Part shown: positions 1-7,043 of the stretch, one piece after another
How positions within the stretch are numbered: position 1 is the stretch's first letter
How the letters are laid out: every line of letters begins with the position of its first letter
Notes under the pieces: generated by a model
Databases searched by the model: none
What the model saw: only the letters and a program-made list of their open reading frames with translations
What the model was told of the DNA's origin: nothing
Translations under genes and position numbers: made by a program
DNA from: Ferdinandcohnia sp047246645
GTDB lineage: Bacteria; Bacillota; Bacilli; Bacillales; Bacillaceae_L
Reading direction: 5' to 3'
DNA: 64,000 nt
Assembly (NCBI RefSeq): GCF_047246645.1
Contig: NZ_JBFOKR010000021.1
Coordinates: forward strand, 12,842-76,841

Positions 1-903
1 ATCCATTAAGCGTCCAAATTCAGCTAATTCTCCTGCTTTTAACGCTTTTAAAGCTTGAAGAGTTCTTTCATTTTCATAGACTGCATGCTTTGCACGTTTT
101 TGTAAAACCTCACTAGTTATCAGATGCTTGTGCGCCTCAAATTGCTCTGATGAGATATTACCAAGTGCCGACACATTTAATTCTTTTTGAAGCATTTCAA
201 GTGCTTGTTCACACTCACTCCGACGCTCATTATACTTAGAGTCTGCAAGCTCACGACGCTTGTTTGTGTTCATGATTACAATTAGATGCTTCTCAAGCTC
301 TAAAGGAGCATATTCGTATTTTAACGTGTCACAATCCAGTAAAATTCCTGAGTTCTTTTTACCCATTCCAATTGCAAATTGGTCCATGATTCCGCTGTTA
401 ACACCGATGAACTGATTTTCAACCTGCTGACCAATTTTCACGAGCTCAACGCGGTCGATTGTTAAATCGAATAACTTCTCAAACATTACACCTGAAACTA
501 ATTCAATTGATGCAGAAGAAGATAAACCTGCTCCGTTTGGAATGTTACCGTAGAAAAGAACGTCCACTCCAGTCGAAATGGAATACCCTTTTTCACGTAA
601 ATAACGCAGCATTCCTTTCGGATAATTCGCCCAATCATGTGCTTTATCGTAATCTAGGTTATCGAGATCAAATTCGATAATCCCAAGTTGTTCAAAGTTA
701 ACGGAATACAATCTTACTTTGTTATCGTCACGCTTTCTAGCAAGTGCATAAGTTCCCTTTGTAATCGCACCTGGAAATACATGGCCACCATTGTAGTCCG
801 TATGTTCTCCGATTAAATTGATGCGTCCTGGTGCAAAAAATGATCTATAATCTGTTTCGTTAAACACTTCTTTAAATGTAGTAGCTAGCTGGTTTAATTC
901 CAT
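1..903 (-). CDS. galK: Galactokinase, 3' end outside window
   Basis: GHMP-family kinase that phosphorylates galactose at C1 in the Leloir pathway (cytoplasm). The 301 visible residues start MELNQLATTF and carry the galactokinase signature GRINLIGEHTDYNGG near residue 30 and the ATP-binding loop PNGAGLSSSAS near residue 110. A family member is about 390 residues, so roughly 90 C-terminal residues lie beyond base 1. The ATG at 901-903 follows GGAGGT at a normal distance. A clear sigma-A promoter lies just upstream (945-973), with repeated sequences around it. The identification is firm from the signatures; the regulation is inference. Confidence 0.93.
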   Translation of the reverse strand, partial: MELNQLATTFKEVFNETDYRSFFAPGRINLIGEHTDYNGGHVFPGAITKGTYALARKRDDNKVRLYSVNFEQLGIIEFDLDNLDYDKAHDWANYPKGMLRYLREKGYSISTGVDVLFYGNIPNGAGLSSSASIELVSGVMFEKLFDLTIDRVELVKIGQQVENQFIGVNSGIMDQFAIGMGKKNSGILLDCDTLKYEYAPLELEKHLIVIMNTNKRRELADSKYNERRSECEQALEMLQKELNVSALGNISSEQFEAHKHLITSEVLQKRAKHAVYENERTLQALKALKAGELAEFGRLMD

Positions 904-944
904 GATGTGTACCTCCAGTAGTTAAGGATTTATTGCTTACCCCT

Positions 945-973
945 ATTGTAGACCTCTTAGTAAAACACGTCAA
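945..973 (-). promoter_or_regulatory. sigma-A promoter of galK with flanking direct repeats
   Basis: On the minus strand TTGACG (973-968) and TACAAT (950-945) are separated by exactly 17 bases. TTAGTAAAACA (plus-strand reading) occurs at 957-967, inside the spacer, and again at 979-989, upstream of the -35; the copies start 22 bp apart, two helical turns. This suggests a sugar-responsive regulator, but which one is not known. Confidence 0.7.
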
Positions 974-1040
974 TAATTTTAGTAAAACATTAACTAAAAT
1001 TCAGTTTATTTTTAGCTCCACGACCAACTTTTGGCCATAA

Positions 1041-1071
1041 CAAAAGGAGTAGCCCTACGTAGACTACTCCT
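1041..1071 (-). terminator. Terminator after the aldo/keto reductase
   Basis: Eight-base inverted repeat AGGAGTAG (1045-1052) / CTACTCCT (1064-1071), followed on the minus strand by TTTT. It separates the reductase from galK. Confidence 0.6.
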
Positions 1072-1122
1072 AGTATGTGCTTAGTTTTTAGGATTACTAA
1101 TGTTAAGTTACATGTAGTAATC

Positions 1123-2115
1123 TTAGCCCTTTAGTATATCTTCGATTCTTGTTAGTTCCTCTGAGGTAAAAGTAAGATTTTTAAGTGCTGCTACGTTTTC
1201 TTCAATTTGACTTACCTTACTTGCACCTATTAGTGCGGATGTTACTCTTCCTTCACGAAGTACCCAGGCTAATGCCATTTGAGCAAGGTTTTGTCCTCTT
1301 TCAGCAGCAAGTTCGTTTAATTGAGTAACTTGCTGTAAAACTTCTTCTGTTACTCTTTCTTTCTGTAAAAAGGTACCTTCCCTGGCTGCTCTAGAATCAC
1401 TTGGGATTCCGTTCAGGTATTTATTTGTTAATAGCCCTTGTGCTAAAGGAGTAAATGCAATGGAGCCTACACCATTTTCAGCTAAAACATCCTGCAATCC
1501 ATCTTCTATCCATCGGTTAAACATCGAATAGCTTGGTTGATGGATAAGTAAAGGTGTTCCCAGCTCTTTTAAGATTTTTACAGCTTCTGCAGTTTGAGTT
1601 GCATCATAGTTAGAAACACCAACATATAACGCTTTACCCTGTCTGACAATCTGATCTAGAGCCCCCATAGTTTCCTCTAATGGTGTATTCGGGTCTGGAC
1701 GATGGTGATAAAAAATATCTACATACTCTAATCCCATACGTTTTAAGCTTTGGTCAAGACTTGAAATTAGGTACTTCTTCGAACCCCAATCTCCATACGG
1801 ACCTTCCCACATATGGTATCCTGCCTTAGATGAAATAATCATTTCGTCACGGTAAGGAGCAAAATCTGACTTTAACATTCTCCCAAACATTTCTTCTGCA
1901 CTTCCCGGTGGTGGGCCGTAATTATTCGCTAAGTCAAAATGGGTAATCCCTAAATCAAATGCTCTGCGAAGCATTGCCCGTCCATTTTCAAAAGAATCCA
2001 CTCCACCAAAGTTATGCCATAATCCTAAAGAAATGGCTGGCAGCTGTAACCCAGATTTACCAACACGATTATATTTCATATCACTATATCTACTCTCACT
2101 TGCAAGGTATCTCAT
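1123..2115 (-). CDS. Aldo/keto reductase (YghZ / Kv-beta-like)
   Basis: A 330-residue NADPH-dependent aldo/keto reductase of the AKR14/YghZ type. The TIM-barrel family features are visible: the Asp/Tyr motif FDLANNYGPPPGSAEE, the lysine in SSKAGY, the histidine in DIFYHHRPD, and the C-terminal cofactor segment SALIGASK. The family reduces small aldehydes such as L-glyceraldehyde 3-phosphate or methylglyoxal; the substrate here is unknown. The start at 2115 is preferred over upstream ATGs because AAGGAGA sits directly before it, and the longer version adds 23 unrelated residues. It is flanked by terminators and is probably monocistronic. Confidence 0.88.
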   Translation of the reverse strand: MRYLASESRYSDMKYNRVGKSGLQLPAISLGLWHNFGGVDSFENGRAMLRRAFDLGITHFDLANNYGPPPGSAEEMFGRMLKSDFAPYRDEMIISSKAGYHMWEGPYGDWGSKKYLISSLDQSLKRMGLEYVDIFYHHRPDPNTPLEETMGALDQIVRQGKALYVGVSNYDATQTAEAVKILKELGTPLLIHQPSYSMFNRWIEDGLQDVLAENGVGSIAFTPLAQGLLTNKYLNGIPSDSRAAREGTFLQKERVTEEVLQQVTQLNELAAERGQNLAQMALAWVLREGRVTSALIGASKVSQIEENVAALKNLTFTSEELTRIEDILKG

Positions 2116-2160
2116 ATGTATCTCCTTTCGGTTTAGGCCTGAGCCTCTTTTCATCATAAC

Positions 2161-2190
2161 AAAAAGCCTTAATGTATACATCATTAAGGC
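2161..2190 (-). terminator. Terminator of first chemoreceptor gene
   Basis: Stem GCCTTAATG (2166-2174) / CATTAAGGC (2182-2190), then TTTTT on the minus strand. The stem is identical to the one after the neighbouring paralogue. Confidence 0.85.
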
Positions 2191-2203
2191 CTTCCGCTTT
2201 CTA

Positions 2204-3700
2204 TTATTTTGTTTTAAAAATCTCCATTAATTCTTCTGTGGCATCGTCTGTGTTTTGTACGTATGCTACGAGCTGTTGCATTTGGGCGTTTTGGTTTTCG
2301 ATAGAGGCAGTGATTTCCTCGAGTGATGCTGTTGTTTCTTCAATGATTGCAGCGAATTCACTTACAGATGTTTCGATTGAATGTGAAGAGCCGCCAATTT
2401 CATTTGAGATTTTTTCGAAATGCTTCACTGCTTCATTCAATTCAGAGACAGTTTCATCAATAACTGTAAATACGCCTTTTGTATCTTTTGTAAGCTGGAC
2501 ACTTTCGTCCATTTTTTCTGCATTCTCTGCCATTTGTTTTTGGGTTAATGTTGTACTTTCGTTAACCTGTTTCAGATTTTCAGAGATTAAGTTTGCTGTA
2601 TTTGATGTTACTTCTGATAGTTTCCTAATTTCAGCCGCAACTACCGCAAAGCCCTTACCGCTTTCACCTGCACGAGCAGCTTCAATTGATGCATTAAGCG
2701 CTAATAGATTGGTTTGAGATGCGATTTCTTGAATTTTATCTGTAAAACCATTTGTTTCTTGTATTTTTGTTACTAATCGATCCATTGTTGTAGACATAGA
2801 CGTAACAGAAATTTGGAAATCAGTAATTTTAGTTAATAAGCTTTCAATTGTTGTGTTTCCATTATCCGATGCGTTGTTTGCATTTTCTGTTTGAACACTA
2901 AGATGATTAGAACCTTGAACAAGCTGTTGCACAACCTTATTTAGATTCTCAATCGACTCAGTTATTGTTGTTGCAGCTTCGTTTTGTGTATTCATACCAG
3001 ATGAGATTTCAGATACCGCAATTGTCATTTCATTAAATGCATGCATCTGTTCTTCACCTTGACTGCGGATGTTTGAAATATTTTCGCTGATTACCTGGGA
3101 GCTGTTTTCAAGCTTTACTGCCTGGTTTTTTCTAGTTTCTAAAAGCTGTTCAGTTTCTGCTTGTAACGCTTCAATATCAGTAGTCATTCGTCTTGTAACT
3201 AGGTTTTGGAAAAATAACGTTAAGATAATTATTCCAAATATCAAATAAAATGTTGTAATATTCTGGGATGTATACCCTAAATCTTGTCCATTTATCACAA
3301 AAAATATCGTGCTTAAAACAATCGCACCCACTACCCCTACTATAAGAGTACTTCTCATATTATAAATGGCAATGGTCGTAAGTAGATAGAGAGGTAATAA
3401 TATGATTGGTGCCGATTGGGATGCTGACATTATTAAATATAAGACAACTGTCAACCCCACTATTGCAACATATGGGATTTGCATTAAAAATAGCTTTCTA
3501 TAATTCATGATTGCTAGTACTCCAACAAAAATGCCTCCTCCTATTGCAATTGTCAGTATCATTTGTAATGGCTGTTGAATCGCAAAATCTACTATTACCG
3601 CGAGAATTACAGAGATAAGAGAAACAATTGTAACCAACTTATTCTTACGTATAATATCTTGCGTTTTAAGTGCCTCAATACTTACCATTTTATCTGTCAT
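2204..3700 (-). CDS. Methyl-accepting chemotaxis-like protein, six-TM type (copy 1)
   Basis: A 498-residue chemoreceptor-like protein. Residues about 20-185 form six hydrophobic segments with almost no extracellular domain. A coiled-coil signalling domain follows, containing the conserved hairpin tip EIASQTNLLALNASIEA and AGESGKGFAVVAAEIRKL, where CheA/CheW bind. No HAMP domain is evident between membrane and coiled coil, so the ligand is probably sensed in or near the membrane. The start at 3700 follows GGGGGA at seven bases. It is a paralogue of the gene at 3908-5404: the cytoplasmic parts are nearly the same in protein but differ at many synonymous positions. What it senses is unknown. Confidence 0.88.
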   Translation of the reverse strand: MTDKMVSIEALKTQDIIRKNKLVTIVSLISVILAVIVDFAIQQPLQMILTIAIGGGIFVGVLAIMNYRKLFLMQIPYVAIVGLTVVLYLIMSASQSAPIILLPLYLLTTIAIYNMRSTLIVGVVGAIVLSTIFFVINGQDLGYTSQNITTFYLIFGIIILTLFFQNLVTRRMTTDIEALQAETEQLLETRKNQAVKLENSSQVISENISNIRSQGEEQMHAFNEMTIAVSEISSGMNTQNEAATTITESIENLNKVVQQLVQGSNHLSVQTENANNASDNGNTTIESLLTKITDFQISVTSMSTTMDRLVTKIQETNGFTDKIQEIASQTNLLALNASIEAARAGESGKGFAVVAAEIRKLSEVTSNTANLISENLKQVNESTTLTQKQMAENAEKMDESVQLTKDTKGVFTVIDETVSELNEAVKHFEKISNEIGGSSHSIETSVSEFAAIIEETTASLEEITASIENQNAQMQQLVAYVQNTDDATEELMEIFKTK

Positions 3701-3745
3701 AAGTTTGTCCCCCATTAGGTGTTATAACTCTATTTTACAATCTTT

Positions 3746-3772
3746 ATATCGACATGAATATAGATATTTTTC
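3746..3772 (-). promoter_or_regulatory. Possible sigma-D promoter of chemoreceptor copy 1
   Basis: Minus strand GTCGATAT (3753-3746), with GAAA 15 bases upstream (3772-3769). This matches the motility sigma-factor -10 with a weaker -35. Confidence 0.5.
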
Positions 3773-3864
3773 GTCTGAGAGTCGAATATTTAAAATATGT
3801 GTCGGAAAACTCAGATTTTTGAGGATTAAGCACATTTAATAGAATTTGACGTTTCTACATTTAG

Positions 3865-3895
3865 AAAAAAGCCTTAATGTTTGCTTCATTAAGGC
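3865..3895 (-). terminator. Terminator of second chemoreceptor gene
   Basis: Stem GCCTTAATG (3871-3879) / CATTAAGGC (3887-3895), then TTTTTT on the minus strand. It is a duplicate of the terminator at 2161-2190. Confidence 0.87.
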
Positions 3896-3907
3896 TTTCT
3901 CTATACT

Positions 3908-5404
3908 CTATTTCACTTTAAAAATCTGCATTAATTCTTCTGTTGCGTTATCTGTGTTTTGTACATATGCTACAAGCTGTTGCATTTGTGCGTTTTGATT
4001 TTCGATTGAGGCAGTGATTTCTTCAAGTGATGCTGTTGTTTCTTCAATAATTGCTGCAAATTCACTTACAGAGGTCTCAATTGATAATGATGAACCACCA
4101 ATTTCTTGTGAGATTTTTTCAAAATGCTTAACAGCTTCATTTAGTTCAGAAACAGTCTCATCAATTACTAAAAATACACCTTTTGTATCCTTAGTCAGTT
4201 GAACACTTTCATCCATCTTTTCTGCGTTCTCTGCCATTTGTTTTTGGGTTAGTGTTGTACTTTCGTTAACCTCTTTAAGATTTTCAGAGATTTGATTAGC
4301 TGTATTGGATGTTACCTCTGATAGCTTTCTAATTTCAGCAGCTACCACCGCAAATCCTTTTCCACTTTCGCCAGCACGAGCGGCTTCAATTGATGCGTTT
4401 AAAGCTAGTAAATTTGTTTGAGAAGCGATTTCTTGTATTTTATCTGTAAACCCATTTGTTTCATTGATTTTTGTTACTAGATTATCCATCGTAGAAGACA
4501 TTGACATCACAGAATCTTGAAAATCGGTAATTTTAGCTAGTAAACTCTCGATTGTTTTGTTTCCATTGTGCGAAGCATTGTTTCCATTTTCAGTTTGAAC
4601 ACTAAGATGGTTTGAGCCTTGAACAAGCTGCTGTACAACTTTATTTAGATTCTCGATTGACTCAGTTATTATTGTCGCTGCCTCATTTTGCGTGTTCATA
4701 CCAGATGAAATTTCAGATACAGCAATCGTCATCTCGCTAAATGCATGCATTTGCTCTTCACCTTGACGACGAATATTTGTAATGTTTTCGCTGATCACTT
4801 GTGAGCTATTCTCAAGCTGGGTTGCTTGATTTTTACTAGTTTCTAAAAGCTGTTCAGTTTCTACTTGTAATGCTTCTGTATCAGCCGACATCTTTCTCGT
4901 AACCTGGTTTTGGAAAAATAACGTTAAGATTGTGATTCCAAAAATCATATAGTAAGTGATTATGGTTTGGGAAGTGAACTCTAACGTGTCCCCATACATG
5001 AACATGAAAGATGTTAGTAAAACTAATGCTCCAGCTACACCAGCAAGTAACGTAATTCTCGTATTGTAAATAGCTATAGTTGTTAGTAGGAAAAGTGGTA
5101 ATAAGATAACTGGTGCCGATACAGAAGCATTCATTATCAAATAGATGACACCAGTCAACCCCACTATCGCAATATATGGAACTTGCATTAAAAATAGTCT
5201 TCTATAATTCAAAAATGCTAGGAGAGTAACAAATATACCTCCACCTATTGCAGTTGTTAAGATAGTTTGCATTGGTAGTTTTATTGCGATATCAACAAGT
5301 ACTGCTAATAAAACAGAAATCAGCGTTACACTTGTAACTAGCTTGTTCTTACGGATAATATCCTGTTTTTTCAGTTCTTGAATATTTACCTTTTTATCTG
5401 TCAT
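3908..5404 (-). CDS. Methyl-accepting chemotaxis-like protein, six-TM type (copy 2)
   Basis: A 498-residue paralogue of the gene at 2204-3700, with the same architecture: six N-terminal membrane segments, no HAMP evident, and a cytoplasmic methyl-accepting domain with the EIASQTNLLALNASIEA tip. The most variable part is the membrane domain (for example TRITLLAGVAGALVLLTSF against TRSTLIVGVVGAIVLST in a similar position), which would be expected if the two copies sense different signals. The start follows GGAGG at eight bases. A strong sigma-D promoter match lies upstream, tying it to the motility regulon. Confidence 0.89.
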   Translation of the reverse strand: MTDKKVNIQELKKQDIIRKNKLVTSVTLISVLLAVLVDIAIKLPMQTILTTAIGGGIFVTLLAFLNYRRLFLMQVPYIAIVGLTGVIYLIMNASVSAPVILLPLFLLTTIAIYNTRITLLAGVAGALVLLTSFMFMYGDTLEFTSQTIITYYMIFGITILTLFFQNQVTRKMSADTEALQVETEQLLETSKNQATQLENSSQVISENITNIRRQGEEQMHAFSEMTIAVSEISSGMNTQNEAATIITESIENLNKVVQQLVQGSNHLSVQTENGNNASHNGNKTIESLLAKITDFQDSVMSMSSTMDNLVTKINETNGFTDKIQEIASQTNLLALNASIEAARAGESGKGFAVVAAEIRKLSEVTSNTANQISENLKEVNESTTLTQKQMAENAEKMDESVQLTKDTKGVFLVIDETVSELNEAVKHFEKISQEIGGSSLSIETSVSEFAAIIEETTASLEEITASIENQNAQMQQLVAYVQNTDNATEELMQIFKVK

Positions 5405-5437
5405 AAAATTATCCTCCAATAGTTTTTCATAATGTAT

Positions 5438-5463
5438 ATATCGGTTAAGTGCAATGATGTTTA
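5438..5463 (-). promoter_or_regulatory. sigma-D promoter of chemoreceptor copy 2
   Basis: Minus strand TAAA (5463-5460), 15-base spacer, CCGATAT (5444-5438). This is an almost exact match to the Bacillus sigma-D consensus. Confidence 0.8.
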
Positions 5464-5570
5464 GAGGGAAAATGTATTGGTAATTGTCGGAAAGTGTATT
5501 ATTACGTCGATGGGCATATTGTGATCGTTGTGGATAGTGGGGGTGTCATTTTTTCAAGATATAATGTGTT

Positions 5571-5680
5571 CAAACAAACGTTTGTTTAGTGAATAAGACC
5601 CTTTTATTATCTGGCTTTTAAAATTCAATCAAGCGTTTGTTTGAATTGAGATTTGCGGTTCAATCAAATGTTTGTTTGAG
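5571..5680. promoter_or_regulatory. Three palindromic operator-like boxes
   Basis: Three related palindromes built on CAA(A/T)CAA(A/G)(C/T)GTTTGTTTG lie at 5571-5589, 5622-5647 and 5661-5680. The middle one is extended to AATTCAA...TTGAATT. They look like TetR-family operators, but no regulator gene or obvious target is adjacent; the nearest start is that of the chemoreceptor at 5404. The rest of the gap 5464-5760 shows nothing else recognisable. Confidence 0.5.
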
Positions 5681-5765
5681 GGGTATGTTCGTGTGGTTTT
5701 GTTGTATGGGGTTTCGGAATTATTCGACATTCTACTAGGTTTTGTTGTTTTCCTTGTTTTAAAAT

Positions 5766-5789
5766 GGGACAGGAGTCCTGTCCTGTCCC
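5766..5789. repeat. Short palindrome GGGACAGGA/TCCTGTCCC
   Basis: Nine-base inverted repeat (5766-5774 / 5781-5789) with a six-base loop, just past the prfB terminator. Similar GGGACAG palindromes are, from memory, dispersed in Bacillus intergenic regions; this needs a genome-wide count. Confidence 0.5.
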
Positions 5790-5791
5790 CC

Positions 5792-5824
5792 AAAAAAGGC
5801 TGACCTCGTTAAAAGGTCAGCCTT
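5792..5824 (-). terminator. Terminator of prfB
   Basis: Ten-base stem AAGGCTGACC (5796-5805) / GGTCAGCCTT (5815-5824), then TTTTTT on the minus strand, 8 bases beyond the prfB stop. Confidence 0.92.
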
Positions 5825-5831
5825 ACTCAGT

Positions 5832-6933
5832 TTAATTTAATTTCGATCGTAAATAAGCATCAATGAATAGATCGATATCGCCGTCCATGACACTGTTTGT
5901 GTTACCAACTTCTGTGTTTGTGCGGTGATCTTTTACCATTGAGTATGGGTGGAATACGTAGGAACGGATTTGGCTTCCCCAGCCGATGTCCTTTTGTTCG
6001 CCACGGATTTCATCTAATTCAGCTTGTTGTTTTTCGATTTCGAGTTGATAGAGCTTTGATTTTAACATCTTCATCGCTTGCTCACGGTTTTTGATCTGTG
6101 AACGCTCCGTTTGACAAGTTACGACTGTATTTGTTGGCGTATGTGTAATACGAACTGCAGAGTCGGTTGTGTTAATATGCTGTCCACCCGCTCCACTCGC
6201 GCGATACGTATCAATTTTTAAGTCCTCAGTACGGATATCAATTTCAATCTCATCATTGAATTCAGGCATTATTTCACATGAAACGAAAGAAGTATGACGG
6301 CGGCCTGAAGAATCGAACGGAGATATACGTACCAGACGGTGTACTCCCTTTTCAGCCTTTAGATAGCCGTATGCATTGTGCCCTTTTATTAAAAGAGTAA
6401 CACTCTTAATACCCGCTTCATCGCCAGGAAGATAATCCAACGTTTCAACCTTGAAGCCCTTTTTCTCAGCCCAACGTGTATACATACGAAGAAGCATCGA
6501 GCCCCAGTCCTGAGACTCAGTTCCACCAGCACCTGGGTGAAGTTCTAAAATGGCATTATTTTTATCATAAGGCTCACTTAAAAGTAACTGAAGTTCAAAT
6601 TCATTTAAGTTCTTGGATAAATCTTTAAGCTCTTCTTCAAGCTCAGTCTGTAAGTCCGCGTCTGGTTCTTCTTTTAAAAGCTGATAGGTAAGTTCAAGGT
6701 TCTCATATGAGTCGTTAAGGTTTGTGTACTCTACCACTTGTTCCTTTAACGCATTTGCCTCATTGATTACGTTTTGAGCCGCTGATTGGTCATTCCAGAA
6801 GTCTGGCATAGACATCACTTCATCAAGCTCTGTAATACGTGCTTGCTTAGCCTCTAAGTCAAAGAGACCCCCTAAAACCTGCTAATTTCTTAGCCATTTT
6901 TTCTAACTCTTGCTTTATTTCTACTAATTCCAT
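5832..6933 (-). CDS. prfB: Peptide chain release factor 2, with programmed +1 frameshift
   Basis: RF2 terminates translation at UGA and UAA. Translation starts at ATG 6933-6931 after GGAGGAAAC and runs 24 codons to CTT (6864-6862), followed by in-frame TGA (6861-6859). An internal Shine-Dalgarno-like AGGGGGT (6873-6867) precedes CTT TGA C, the classical autoregulatory frameshift site. After a +1 shift the frame continues to 5832, giving 366 residues, the usual RF2 length. The codon-reading tripeptide SPF (in RISPFDSSGRRH) and the peptidyl-transfer motif GAGGQHIN are present. Low RF2 favours the shift and thus more RF2. The gene follows secA, as in B. subtilis. Confidence 0.97.
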
Positions 6934-7010
6934 ATATTGTTTCCTCCAGATTTATTATCTACCGTTTAGAATGAGTTTTTTCAATCCATTTTACTCATAA
7001 AAATCCGTGC

Positions 7011-7034
7011 AAAAGGTGAGAGTTACCTCTCACC
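7011..7034 (-). terminator. Hairpin between secA and prfB
   Basis: Eight-base stem GGTGAGAG (7015-7022) / CTCTCACC (7027-7034) with TTTT following on the minus strand. The U-tract is short, so readthrough into prfB is likely. Confidence 0.65.
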
Positions 7035-7043
7035 CTTCTAACT

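Noticed and set aside
2172..2717. 181-codon plus-strand open frame
   Set aside because: Serine- and alanine-rich shadow of the conserved chemoreceptor signalling domain on the other strand.
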